From Anadara kagoshimensis (lineage: Eukaryota; Mollusca; Bivalvia; Arcoida; Arcidae): a DNA stretch of 64,000 nt. The DNA lies in contig CM037865.1 of the NCBI GenBank assembly GCA_021292105.1, positions 24,283,928 through 24,347,927 on the forward strand, read 5' to 3'. Made by a program: the position numbers and the translations under genes. A model generated the notes under the pieces. The model was not told where the DNA came from. It was given only the letters and a program-made list of their open reading frames with translations, and searched no databases. Each line of letters begins with the position of its first letter. Position 1 is the first letter of the stretch. Shown here piece by piece: positions 31,811 to 43,260 of this stretch.

Positions 31811-31905
31811 ATGACGGATCGCCAGCCACGCCCACAATGTTCCGAAAAAAACCGGCATGCTTGGATTATACACAAAAAGAATGAAAACTCGGCCTGAATT
31901 GTGCC
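31811..31905 (+). repeat. 95 bp direct repeat, copy 2
   Basis: Matches 30,692-30,786 with scattered substitutions. It ends AATGAAAACTCGGCCTG. Confidence 0.8.
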
Positions 31906-32007
31906 ATTTAATGACGTCACTGACACTAGTACGTCATTAGTTGACGCTGCTTTGATACCGTGATGGCGGCCAGTTTCGGAACATAAAAGGCAATTCCTGA
32001 ACTGACC

Positions 32008-32026
32008 GCCTCGATATAAGTGAAAA
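32008..32026 (-). promoter_or_regulatory. TTTCACTTATATCGAGGCG motif
   Basis: On the minus strand a ~40 bp segment around this word matches 46,040-46,085 and 53,660-53,705 (CAAGATT-TTTCACTTATATC-GAGGCG-GTTC). A related word occurs at 18,229-18,247 within a SINE tail. It may be a shared promoter element or a SINE remnant. Confidence 0.35.
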
Positions 32027-32099
32027 AAATCTTGTCTGAGGTGTACAAAAACATAAGTACCGTCTATTCAACTCCAGTAGTAACAAGACGGCGGAATTA

Positions 32100-32660
32100 G
32101 GCCATGGAGATATGACAAATTCATCAGACACGTGTACTTAACTGTCTGTTTGCACGTGGAGCGAAAATAACAAATGACCTTAATGGGTAAGCGAAAATGT
32201 CTAAAAGAAAATATGAACCTGAAAGTTGTGTTTTAATGCTAACATCATGTAAAATTAAAAGTCACATCTTGTGTTTAAAAACGTTTAAAATATTAATGCT
32301 TTAAATTGGCAGTGATATGTTAGTTTTACCAAAGAAACCTAATTTTTTGCCACATCAATTTTTTTTAAAAAAACACTTGCTTTAAGGCCTAATTCATTTC
32401 ACGTGTCTGGAATAGCTATTATCCGACCGACATAACCACATCTCATCAGGACAATGACATCTTTCTCTGCCTAAAGGCATTTGTCTTCGAAACTCTGCAC
32501 GTGCATTAGGTGTTAATACGGTTGCTCAGTTAATGGTTAACCATTCTCGCTTCACATGTTCACTTCAAAAATGCCAAAAAAATAATAAAATAAATAAATA
32601 ATAACAAAAAATAAATAAATAAATAAATACTAGTAAATAAATGCGTTTTTGACAAAAATA
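32100..32660. other. Unassigned AT-rich sequence
   Basis: There are AAT/AAAT-rich tracts at 32,575-32,640. No gene or bounded repeat was found. Confidence 0.4.
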
Positions 32661-32666
32661 ATTACA

Positions 32667-33510
32667 GTATAACCTGTGTATAAAGACCACCATGGGACTG
32701 GGCAAAAGTGGACTTAATAGACAGGTGGACTTTATATAGAGGGTCACCTCTTATGAACGAGTTATTATGAATTGTTGATATTGTTTTTCAAATGGGTGAA
32801 ACATGTAGGACATATTTAAATACTACATGTATTTAATTAAATTTGTTAAAAAAAGATTTTCATTATAGTTTTTAAATAGTTTTTATTGACTTTTCAGAGT
32901 TAATTAAAGAAAATATTTGAAAAGTGTATTTAATCATCTGAATACATGGTTACTGTATGGGTATACACTTGACTAATTGTCTTTGTTTTCTTAAGAAGCA
33001 GGGTGTCACTAATTAAGATAATAGGTATAGCAAACATAATACCTGTAAATAACAAAGACTATTTATACCTTCTGATTTAATGGCTTCAATCATTGACATA
33101 AGATTAATGAATTTTTATGTTTTTATATCTAAATTTTTTTCTCAAAACTATACCAGTTACAATGGAAAATTGTAAAACTTTGAATGTCACTCTATACCCA
33201 GATCAAAGATTTGTAATTATAATAATTATATATTTCTAGTCTTTATGCATTAAGAATATAAAAATAAAGATGATTTTTTGCACAAAACTTTAAGAAGTTA
33301 TAAAACTCTAAAGACTTAAAAAAGTTGATTGAAAAAGTGGAATTTATAGACAGGTTGAGAAGTCATTTGGGACTGAAAAGGGTGGACTCTATTCACATTA
33401 GACAGGTGGACTTTATATACAGAGTCATTATATAGTAAAATCCATTGGGGATACTTCAGACCGGTTGCTATAGACAGGTGGACTCTATAGCAGGTTATTC
33501 TGTATCTATA
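32667..33510. repeat. TATAGACAGGTGGACTTTATA repeat, ~0.84 kb
   Basis: The left end holds CTGTGTATAAAGACCACC and TAATAGACAGGTGGACTTTA. The right end holds three related words (33,345, 33,404 and 33,470), ending GACAGGTGGACTCTATAGCA. Short matches at 14,581-14,620 and 63,450-63,600 show that the family is dispersed. The interior is AT-rich without coding content. Confidence 0.55.
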
Positions 33511-34090
33511 TTAAAGAAAAGTTGCTATGAAATCACAAGCTGATGTTTTCTAAACACCAAGCTTACAGGTACGGAGATATGACAAGTTTTAAAAATCCCA
33601 TTTTCTTACAAAAAATACAAAATATGTCAAAATGCAAAAATTAAAGTGAAAAATTACAACGTTTTAAAACTTTTTATAATTGTCATCATTCAATATAAGC
33701 ACTAGATAAATGCATAATTTGTTTTTAAATTGGACTTGTTTGGCATTTCTGAAAAAAAAAGTTTTGTTACGTAGGACACTTTTACAACATTTTTGGCTTT
33801 GTCGGGAAAACAGAATTATTATCCAACTTTTAGCTCTATTCACCGAATGCTATAGTGTATAGCAGTTTGAATCCATGTTTTAGGTAAAAAATTGCGACGG
33901 GCCCCATATATTTTATATTGATCCGATTGCATTGAATTTTATCAAAAACCGCTCCAAGTTTGAACGACTTTGTGTGAAGCATAACAATAAATAAATATAC
34001 CTCAATAAAAATTTCATTTGAATTGCAATTCTAAAATTGCGGTTTGAATGCAGTGTTACGTAGGACACATCCCATGATTGGACAAAATGA
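33511..34090. other. Unassigned; TTACGTAGGACAC word twice
   Basis: GTTACGTAGGACACTT at about 33,768 and GTTACGTAGGACACAT at about 34,053 are in the same orientation. GACGTGTCCTAT follows at 34,612. No repeat boundaries were found. Confidence 0.35.
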
Positions 34091-34097
34091 AATACCT

Positions 34098-34112
34098 CGT
34101 TGCTAGGCAACG
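34098..34112. promoter_or_regulatory. Candidate RFX X-box
   Basis: CGTTGCTAGGCAACG fits RYYNYY-N-RRNRAC, the RFX recognition pattern used at promoters of ciliary genes. An inverted CCAAT (GATTGG) lies at about 34,074 and an ATG at 34,078. No conserved protein follows, so this is a candidate site only. Confidence 0.35.
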
Positions 34113-34215
34113 CGTTTGTAAAAAATATTTACGTTTGTTAGTTTTAAAGACCTTCGGTCCATTCATAAGATATATCCAAAATTATGTGAATTTAAGTTAT
34201 GAAATATTCGAAAAA

Positions 34216-34240
34216 CCAGCGACATTTAATACGTCGCTGG
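34216..34240. repeat. Small perfect hairpin
   Basis: CCAGCGAC-N9-GTCGCTGG, flanked by AAAAA and AAAAA. It has no terminator meaning in a eukaryote. Confidence 0.6.
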
Positions 34241-34744
34241 AAAAACCAAAGCGAAGCGTTGGACAGCGTGATTTTAGCATGCAGCATATGCGCAATACAA
34301 ATCGTAAGAGTACTTTTGATGAAATTTTAGTTTGTACTTTTCTTGTGTATTATTATAGCGATATTTATATATGTAAAAAGAAATAATAAATGATGTACAT
34401 TTTATAAGAAATCAGTCTGCATTTGGATGAGAATAGAGTTTTTGGTGATTTTATATGAAAATTTGCACTTTTCATATATCAATAGCTTAGAAAATGAGTT
34501 TTCGTTAAATCTATACTTCATGTAATTTTGTAATATCGGCATTGAATCTCGAGGTTTATATGTTGCTGTATTGCCATGGCAGATTTGAGTCTGGAAACAT
34601 CGGCAATACTGACGTGTCCTATCTATATGCTACACATGTATATACGTATACTAACAGACTTGGTAAATTTTTGAGTCAAAGGGAGTTAATAACCCATTTG
34701 TAATAATGATTTCTCAAGTTGGTCCCTTTCATTATCAATCTAGA

Positions 34745-34840
34745 TTGCACTGGTGGCGGTTGTAGCTACCTAAATAGGAAGGGTTTATCCTTCTGGAGAA
34801 TCCGGTCTGGCTTTCCCGGTGGAAATTTGTAGTTAACTAT
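34745..34840 (+). mobile_element. Penelope-like 3' fragment, short
   Basis: CACTGGTGGCGGTTGTAGCT, CCTTCTGGAGAATCCGG and CCCGGTGGAAATT parallel CACGTGGCGAGTGTAGCTAG, CCTTCCGGAGCACCCGG and CTTGTGGAGGTT at 36,397-36,475. Confidence 0.45.
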
Positions 34841-35590
34841 AATTGCTAGTTTTCAAAGAGTTACATAGTTTTTTTAATTGTTATATGGACACAGACTTCT
34901 ATGTTAGCTTTTGATTGTTATCAAACACAAACAAACCAGTCCACGTTCAAGATGTTATGAATTCACATTTGTTTCAAAGAGCTCAATAGTTTAAAGCCGT
35001 TTTAAGGTCGCTGTCTCATGAACTAGAAGCAGATTTAGGTCAGGAAATATATATTTAACCTTTTAAGACATATCTAAGTCACACGAAAATACCAGTACAT
35101 ATTTTTCAACACGGTTACTGTGTCTTTTTAGAACGACACTGATGATACATGTTACTGTCATGGATTTAGTCCTTCGTGCGTAATATGATATTATTTTACT
35201 TAATTTCTTTTTTAAAATATGTTAACAGGATTGCGTTATAAAAATATAGCTGGGACCGAGTTTCCACACGAGTACTTAGCTAAGATTTTCCCCAACTTAA
35301 AGCAAATTTAGTAATTTAAAATGAAACAACATCCAATCGTTTTTGAAATTTAAGTAATAAATAATAATGATATGCATAAATAATAAGTATAAGTAATAAT
35401 AAAAATTTATTTTATAAGTAATAATAAAAATATATTATATAATAGTATTCAAATTTCACAAGTTACAAGCATAAAACTGTAAAATTATTTTTCTACACTA
35501 TACACCACCATCCCTCATTCTAAATTGAAAGAATGTCCTAAAGAAATGATTCACTTGTCATTCTTTTAAAAAAAAAACGGTAAGCCAAGA
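34841..35590. other. Unassigned AT-rich sequence
   Basis: TAATAATAAAAAT tandem words occur at 35,385-35,440. No gene is supported. The upstream part of the Penelope-like element may be hidden here but is too decayed to read. Confidence 0.35.
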
Positions 35591-35599
35591 TATAAATAT

Positions 35600-36545
35600 C
35601 TGGTGCTGAACAGGATTCGGGTTATTTTGTCAAGCATCATACGGATTCGATTCCAAACAAAAATATACTGATGATACCATCAACAAAATGTTGAAGTTTT
35701 TGATAGATAACATTTGTTGTGTTTGGTAATATAGTTTTTAGCAAACAATCGGTATACCAATGGGTACAAACTGTGCACTATTGTTTGCTGATTTGTTTCT
35801 TTATTTTTATGAAGCAGAATTTATACAGAACCTTGTTAAATCTGGAGAGAATAATGTCGCCAAATCATTCAACTCAACATACAGAAAAATAGATGACGTT
35901 CTGTCTCTTAATCCTAAATTCGGAGCCTATGTAAATGTCATCTATCCTAGTAAGCTTGAAATAAAAGGCACTACTGATTCCTTAAGTTCTGCTTTATATC
36001 TGGACTTAAACCTGAATTATGGCACCCACGAATGGCTACGTTTGAAACTTTATTACAAACGTGATGACTTCAATTTTCTATTGTCAACTTTCATTTTCTA
36101 TGCAGCAATATACGAGTACCTGCTTCTCCTGCTTATGATGTATTTGTTTCCCAATTAATACGCTATGGTAGAGCTTGTTCCAACTACAGGGACTTTGTAC
36201 AACAAAACAGGCTGCTTGCAAATAAATGGTTGACTCAGGGATACTGCAAGTCTGGGCTTATCAAGGCCCTCAAAAAGTTTTATGACCGTCATCACAGTAT
36301 TGTTGATAAGTTTGATGTCTCTATATCCAGGATTGCCCTGGATATATTTGATGTCTCATAGTTCCATGTTCCTTTCACACAATTTTGATTACACACGTGG
36401 CGAGTGTAGCTAGCTAAATAGGAGGTGCTAACCCTTCCGGAGCACCCGGCCTCACTTCTCTTGTGGAGGTTCACGAGTCTAACCTAAAGTTTTTACTTTG
36501 CTTCTAGATTGTGATTCGGACATGGGTTAGTATGTTTGTTTTTGA
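35600..36545 (+). mobile_element. Penelope-like retroelement, reverse transcriptase 3' half and 3' UTR
   Basis: From 35,620 decayed frames give HHTDS ... KYTDDTINKMLKF. The open frame 35,760-36,158 reads MGTNCALLFADLFLYFYEAE, then FNSTYRKIDDVLSLN (catalytic DD) and YPSKLEIKGTTDS ... SALYLDL. After a frameshift near 36,130, a second frame to about 36,362 reads QLIRYGRACSNYRDFVQQNR and ALKKFYDRHHSIVDKFD. The G-T-N-C-A ... I-D-D-V pattern is that of Penelope-like elements as I recall them. The exact clade is not established. The 3' UTR ends GACATGGGTTAGTATGTTTG. It is the master template for the many shorter 3' fragments in this window. Confidence 0.75.
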
Positions 36546-37345
36546 TTAATATTGTTGTGAATATGTATCCATTTTGCAATTAGTTAGATATTATTGTAAA
36601 CATGTATCCATTTTTCAATAATTTAGATATTATTGTGAACGCATATAAATTTTGAAATTAGTTAGATATTATTGTGAACGTGTATCCATTTTGCAATTAT
36701 TTAGACATTATTGAGAACGTATATAAATTTTTACATTAATTAGATATTAATGTGAACATGTATCCATTTTTCAATTGGTTAAATATTATTGTGAACGTTA
36801 ATCCATTTCGCAATTATTTAGATATTATTGTGAACGTTTATCAATTTTGCAATTGGTTAGATATTATTGTAAACGTATATAAATTTAGAAATATGTTAGA
36901 TATTATTGTGAACAGGTATACATTTTGCAGTTGTTTAGATATTGATCTGAACATGTATCCTTTTTCAATTATTTAGATATTATTGAGAATATATATACAT
37001 TTTTCAATTATTAATATAATATTGAGAACGTATATTAATTTTTAAATTTATTAGATATTAATGTGAACATGTAACCATTTTTCAATTGGTTAAATATAAT
37101 TGTGAACGTTTATCCATTTCGCAATTGTTTAGATATTATTGTGAACGTATATAAATTTAGAAATATGTTAGATATTATTGTGAATGTGTATCCATTTTGC
37201 AATTGGTTAGATATTATTGTGAACATGTATTTATTTTGCAATTGTTTAGATAATATTGTGAATATGAATCAATTCTGCAATTGTTTAGATATTAATGTGA
37301 ACATGTATCCTTTTTTCAATTAGATATTATTGCGAACATGTATCA
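36545..37345 (+). repeat. Satellite of ~39 bp units (about 20 copies)
   Basis: The unit TTAGATATTATTGTGAACGT followed by (A/G)TATCCATTTTGCAATTGG recurs about every 39 bp, with some 60 bp spacing from indels. Because 39 is a multiple of three, frames stay open and give 13-residue repeats (NVYPFCNWLDIIV), which I take as an artefact. Decayed single units continue to about 37,540. Confidence 0.9.
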
Positions 37346-37839
37346 ATTTTCTAAGAGATCATTGTTAACATGCATCACTTTTTTAAGATGATTATTGTGA
37401 ATATGACTGTATCCATTTTAAAACTGATTATATATCATTGTGAATATGTAACCTTTTTAGATATTCTAACTATATATATATTCATTTTAAAATTTATTAT
37501 TATTTGTGAATATGTATTCATTTTAAAATCGGTTAAACCATATTCATTACTACAACAACCCAGTTTTTACAGATTACAGTCACATTTTATAATAATTTAT
37601 TTTCTCCTTGTGACATCATTTTATTAGGCAGTTCCAAAAGGTTTTTTCGCTGGTTCCGTAAAAATTTCAATTTTTCTTCAAATTGAATAGCTGTAAAGTT
37701 GTAAACTTTGATCATGTGATCAGATACCTCTATGTCCAGTACCACTTACATTATGATCTGGTCAGGTAATGCGTGAACCTCATAATCAGCTACCAATCGT
37801 TCCTTTTAGAAAAATAGGTGGGGCTGTTGGACATAATCA

Positions 37840-38095
37840 AAAACAAACATATTTATCCATTTCCGAATCACAATCCAGAAGCAAAGTAAAAACTTTGGAA
37901 CTGACAAGTTAGGTTAGACACGTGAACTTCACCAGGGAAGTGAGGCCGGGTGCTCCGGAAAGGTAAGCACCTCCTGTTTAGCTAGCTACACCCGTCACGT
38001 GTGTAATCAAAATTGTGTGAAAGAAACATGGAACTATGAGACGTCAAATATATCCAAGGCAATCCTGGACACAGAGACATCAAACTTATCAACAT
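37840..38095 (-). mobile_element. Penelope-like retroelement 3' fragment
   Basis: On the minus strand GATAAGTTTGATGTCTCTGT through GACGTCTCATAGTTCC, the GGAGCACCCGGCCTCACTTC box and GGAAATGGATAAATATG. It interrupts the large tandem repeat. Confidence 0.72.
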
Positions 38096-40354
38096 GTTTT
38101 CAATTTGAAGTGAAATTAAAACACTAAATGAAGCGCGCAAACTTTCTGACATAAGATTATGAGCATAAACAGAGCCTGGCATTGTTCATTAGAGAAAATT
38201 GTATTTTTTTTTGTAAAATGTGGCTGCAATCTGAAAAATACCGATTTTAGTAAATTGAATATCGTTTAGATATTATTGTGAATATATATCTTTCTTCAAA
38301 TTGATTAAGTAAAGTACTAATGCACTTAAAACAAGAAGTGCCATAAATATGGTAAGTTGTTGGGTAACCCTAATAAATGAGTAAAGAGATGTAAAACTAC
38401 ACACAAATGCACTGCTCTAGAAGCCTGGGGCAGTCTACGGTGTCTAGGATTGTAAGAAATAAATGTGTTATGGGTTTTTGCCTGTAGATGTGCACACAAG
38501 GCAAAAATTGTTTAATGCATGTAAATTGGTTAGATAATATTGTGAATATTTATATACATGTATATTTATTTTGAATTTTTCATATATCAGTGTAAATATG
38601 TATCCATTTTTAAATTGGTGAAACCATTTTCATTATTACTAAAGCCCTGTTTTACAGATTGTAGTAACATTTTATCATAGTATTTTAGATTTTTGGGTAG
38701 TTACCTAATGTACAATATCAGTCTCTGCTCAAAATCTTATTCCAAATTTCTGTTCGTGCCGTTAACATTTTTAATTCACTTCAAATTGAACACCTTTGAA
38801 CCTTGAGCATATGACCAGATACCTATTACCAATATATACTTCCTTTTATCATTATAATCTGGTCTGGAAGTGCGTGATGTCATCTCTTTTAAGGAGAAAA
38901 AGATGAAGTTATTAGACGTAGAAATTTTACAATTTGAAGTGAAGTTGAAAATTGTATGGAGCACGCAAACTTTCTAAAATAAAATAATGAGTAGATACCC
39001 ATATTGTACATTAGGTTGCTATCAAATAAAAGAAATGTCACTGGAGAAAATTGTAATTTTTTTGTAAAATGTGGCTTAAATTTCGGAAAAACAGAGTATT
39101 AGTAAAATGGATATGGTTTAGATGTATTCATTTTTAAACGGATTAAGTTACGTACTAACGTACTTAAAACAATATCGTAAGTTGTTGGGTAACCCTAATA
39201 AACGAGTAAAGAGATGTAAAACTACACACAAATGCAGCTATAAAAGCCTGAGGCAGTCTACTGTGTCTAGGATTGTTAGGAATAAATGTGTAATGGGATT
39301 TGCCTGTAGATGTGCACACTACGACAAATTGTTTTAGGCATGTTAATTGGTTAGAAATTAATGTGAATATATAGGTCTATGTACATGTATATTTATTTTA
39401 ATTTTTTTCATATATCAGTGTGAATATGTATCCATTTTAAAATTGATTGAACCATATTCATTATTACAAAAAGCCCGTTTTTACAGATTGTAGTCGCATT
39501 TTATAATAATTTATATTTTTTTTCTAGTGACATCATATTATTAGGAAGTTATTTTTTTGTATTGGCATCATTTTAATAGGTAGTTAACTAATGTACAATG
39601 TCAATCTCTGGTCAGAATTGTATTTCAAAACGTTTGTTCCGTAAATTTTACTTCAAATTAAACAACAAGTTGTAAACCTTGATCATGTGACCAGATGCCC
39701 ATATGCCCATTACCACTTTCTTTTATCATTATGATCTGGTCAGTTATTGTGTGATGTCATCCTCATTACCAGCTATCAATCATTCCTTTTAAGGATAAAA
39801 ACGTGTTGTTGGACATAACATGTTTTCAATTTGAAGTGAAATTAAAACAATATATTTTTACAGATTATAGTCAAATTTAGTCATAATTTTTAGTGGCATC
39901 ATCTATTAGGTAGTTTCCTTATGTACAATGTTAGTCTCTGCTTAGAATCTTATTCCAAAAGGTTTGTTCGCTCCGTCATAAATTTCAATTCACTTCAAAT
40001 TGAACACCAATGAACCTTGACCATATGTCCAGATAGCCATTAATAATATATACTACCTTCTATCATTAAAACCTGGTCAAGAATTACGTCATGACATCCT
40101 CATTACCAGCTATCAATCATTCGTTTAAGAATAAAAAGATGGAATTGGAAATTTTAAAATTTGAAGTGTAATTAAACATTTCAGGGAGCGCGCAAACTTT
40201 CTGAAATAAGATAATGAGCAGATACTGATATTGCACATAAGGTTACTTCCAAATAAAAAAATGTCACTAGAGAAAATTGTAATTGTTATGTAAAATGTGG
40301 CTGCAATGCCTGAAAAAAAAACTGATTTTAGTAAAATGAATATGCTTTAGATAT

Positions 40355-40413
40355 TGTCATGTGCTGATTTTGAATTGTTATGTAAATAATGCATTCAAAA
40401 TCAGCACATGACA
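40355..40413. mobile_element. 59 bp palindromic mini-element (TGTCATGTGCTGA type), ATAT duplications
   Basis: The left arm TGTCATGTGCTGATTTTGAA is mirrored perfectly by TTCAAAATCAGCACATGACA, with a 17 nt centre. ATAT flanks both sides (40,351-40,354 and 40,414-40,417). The disrupted host sequence is the satellite word GATATTATTGTG, and removing the insert with one ATAT restores it exactly. Confidence 0.9.
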
Positions 40414-40656
40414 ATATTATTGTGAATATATAAACATTTTCAAATTGATTAAGTTAAGTACTAATGCACTTAACACAAGAAGAGTCATAAGTTGGAGGGT
40501 AACCCTAATAAATGAGTAAAGAGATGCAAAAGTACACAGTAATGCAGCTTTAAAAACGCAAGGCAGACTATGGTGTCTAGGATTGTAAGAAATAAAATGT
40601 TTTGCTTTTGGTGTGCATGTGTGTCCTAGGTCAAAAGAGAAGTGTTACTTCTTTCC

Positions 40657-40741
<85 letters not shown>
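40657..40741. repeat. (TA)n microsatellite
   Basis: About 42 TA units. Confidence 0.97.
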
Positions 40742-40744
<3 letters not shown>

Positions 40745-40885
40745 AAAACGGATTTTACCTAAGGCAATGCTTTGAACAATAAATCATAGCTTCGTTTTGG
40801 GGGATTTTAAAATCTAAGAAGCAGATAATTTTTATGCCCATTGCTTATCTAACAACACACCCTCCCATCAGCAGTGCTCGGACCT

Positions 40886-40887
<2 letters not shown>

Positions 40888-40948
<61 letters not shown>

Positions 40949-40961
40949 CGTGTGTGTGTGT
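40888..40961. repeat. (TA)n(TG)n compound microsatellite
   Basis: About 18 TA units are followed by about 18 TG units with one CG interruption. Confidence 0.95.
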
Positions 40962-41119
40962 GATTAATCATCATGAATATTCTCAATCAACATCTGTCAA
41001 CATTTCTACAAGACAAGAGTTGATTTACTTTATCTTTTTAGAATTTAAAGTGAAATATGAGTTTGTTTCATAGATTTCATAGATAGTCATTTGACCAAAA
41101 TTAAAAAAAACCGGATTCT

Positions 41120-41640
41120 AATGATTAGACTTAAACCTGAATTATGACACCCACTAAAGGCTACATTTGAAGCTGTTTGACAAACGTGATGACTTCTAAA
41201 GTCAACTTTACCTTTCTATGCAGCAATATACCCGCGTCTCCTGTTTCACAGTTTATACGCTGAAAGAGCCCATTCAAAGCAGCAAACCCACATAATTAAT
41301 AAATAAATTGTTGACTCCCAGAATTTGCAAACCTGTGCTTATCAAGACCCTCAAAACGTTTTATGGGCGTCATCACACATTTGTTGATATGTATGATGTC
41401 TCTGTATCCAAATTTATTCTGGTTATATACTTGACGGCCCATAGTTTTCATTCCCGATATTACACGTGAATGGTGTAGTTAGCTAGGCAAGAGATACTTA
41501 GCCTTCCAGAGCACCCGGCCTCGCTTTCTTAGTAGAAGTTCCTGTGTTCAACTTAGTTTCAAAGTTTTCAAAGATTTTACTTCACTTTTTCGGATTACAA
41601 TTTTGACATGGACTGGAATGGTTGTTTTTGATTGGTTTAT
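41120..41640 (+). mobile_element. Penelope-like retroelement 3' part (RT tail + UTR)
   Basis: It starts with LDLNLNYDTH-like coding sequence, passes LFDKRDD-F, broken FPFYAAIY and FYGRHHTFVDMYDVS-like stretches, and ends with TTACTTCACTTTTTCGG ... GACATGGACTGGAATGG. Stops and indels are frequent. Confidence 0.68.
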
Positions 41641-41984
41641 ATACGAGAAATATCAATTATTGAGACTACTAAGAAATTCAAATTGCGAGAAAACTTCCAA
41701 TTTCATGATATTCGAGAAAGTTTTATAGTTCATGAGGTAGATTCGACATCAAGCATTTAAATGCTTTTTGTGAGTAATGAGTACTTGGGGATGTGTAGAT
41801 GTTTATTTTTAACTCATACTTACGTCATACAAATTTAAAAAAAAGATGCATCCCCATAAAAAGAATGACCGACATATATAATTATAACATATTTATGGCT
41901 CGTATTGTACTGGTTTATTTGTATTTTAACTGCCCTAGTTTTAGAAAGTTTTAACTCGCATATGGTCTTTCAAAATACAACGGG

Positions 41985-42130
41985 GCTGGTTGACTTAGTT
42001 GTATGAAACACAACACACGTTTGTCATCGTCTAAGTTCAAATCCTACTCAGGACAGATCTCATTGTGAGAAAGTTTGCAAATTCATTTACCAAAGGTTTC
42101 TGTATTACTCCGGTTTCCGCCACGCCTCAG
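41985..42130 (+). mobile_element. SINE-like fragment (GTGTGAGAAAGTT family)
   Basis: GTCTAAGTTCAAATCCTACT (B-box like), CAGGACAGATCTCATTGTGA-GAAAGTTTGCAAATTC and ATTACTCCGGTTTCCGCCAC follow the body order of the family also seen at 31.7 and 58.9 kb. Confidence 0.55.
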
Positions 42131-42631
42131 ATTCCGCAGATTTGCAAAGTAAACGTTTCCAACAATTTTCCGCTCATACGTTATAGAAAATTAATTGCTA
42201 CCGAATAGCATTGAAATTGAATTATAGAAATGAAAATAATTTTATTTTTAATATGTTACGGAAAAATGAAACAATTTGACACTTTGCACGCGTTGCATAA
42301 TTTTTTTACGAATGCGACTTTTTTCCAAAACAAACAGTAATAACAGGAAAGGTTTGCTTAATCCATATGGCAAAATCATGGTAAGTTTGTTAATTTGCAT
42401 AGCGGCCATATTGGATTCATGTTATGGTTGAAATATAGACCAGCATGTCCAGAAATCAAGATCCGATTTGAAGGGTTATCTGCCCCTACATTAGAAGTCG
42501 TCCTATACTGACCATCTTTATATACGGATACAGGTGTGTTATAAAGATGGTAGTGTTGTTCAGTCGAGCGTGACCTGTTAGATAATTCCAATTTGGGAGA
42601 GCAATAACAAGTGATAGAAAATCTAATCGGG

Positions 42632-43260
42632 GTTTTATCTGTCTCTGGCTAAACGCAGACGGATTATAATCAGTATTTAGACACTAATGACTTGAATGTA
42701 ACTCGTAATAAAATGATGAAAAATACATCCATATGTCCAGCTTATTGAAAATTTGCACGAAATCATAATTTTATAAATGTTTCAAGTATTTGTTTTAAAT
42801 ACGTTTTGTCGGGCCACGGTCTTATATGCTTACTCTAAGTTAAAATAAAAATTAAATCAGCGTTTTTAAATATTTCATTCTAGCTATATTAATGTTTTTA
42901 CATAAATAAATAAATAAATAAATAAATACTATGATTTTTCTTATGTTTATTTTTCATAACAAGGTGATTTGATATTAATCTAATTGAACCGACAAATCCA
43001 ATGCTGAAGAGTTAATTGCAATATTTTATTTTATTTTATTTATCGACCTGAACTGTGAAAAGAATGCAACATAAACCTGACACTGGTAAGGACAAAGCCA
43101 TGTGTAACGTTTTGGAGAGAGAGGATAAATACACAATAATATTACTTTTTATTTCTACTATCAGGGCATGATCAGCAAAATACAATATAATATTCTAAAA
43201 GTTCATGAGAACTTTAAAAAAATCTGAACATAACGTTTCTATTGAACAGTAGGGACTCAT
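42632..43260 (+). repeat. Repeat X, copy 1 (~0.63 kb)
   Basis: It starts GTCTCTGGCTAAACGCAGAC and ends TTCTATTGAACAGTAGG. It contains a short (TTTTA)n tract at 43,023-43,043 and GTAAGGACAAAGCCATGTGT. It is homologous to 48,088-48,808. No inverted ends or coding frame are present. Confidence 0.8.

Larger units (their letters stand above)
37346..40640. repeat. Large tandem repeats (0.85-1 kb units) derived next to the satellite
   Basis: The block GTTGTTGGGTAACCCTAATA-AA(T/C)GAGTAAAGAGATG occurs at about 38,360, 39,180 and 40,495. CAGTCTCTGCTCA(A/G)AATCTTATTCC occurs at 38,718 and 39,930, with a variant at 39,600. CTTCAAATTGAA ... GATCATGTGACCAGAT recurs at 37,676, 38,782, 39,653 and 39,998. 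The order is the same each time, so this is a diverged tandem array of three to four units. Each carries a stray GATATTATTGTGAATAT word of the satellite. Confidence 0.75.

Noticed and set aside
34078..34386. 102-codon frame next to the X-box as a ciliary gene
   Set aside because: No recognisable motif, AT-driven composition and no splice sites. Only the X-box itself is kept as a candidate.
36752..37323. Two open frames with 13-residue repeats as a repeat protein gene
   Set aside because: They arise because the 39 bp satellite period is a multiple of three. There is no start context or conservation of third positions.
40834..41073. Open frame with Ile-Tyr and Cys-Val repeats
   Set aside because: Produced by the TA/TG compound microsatellite.
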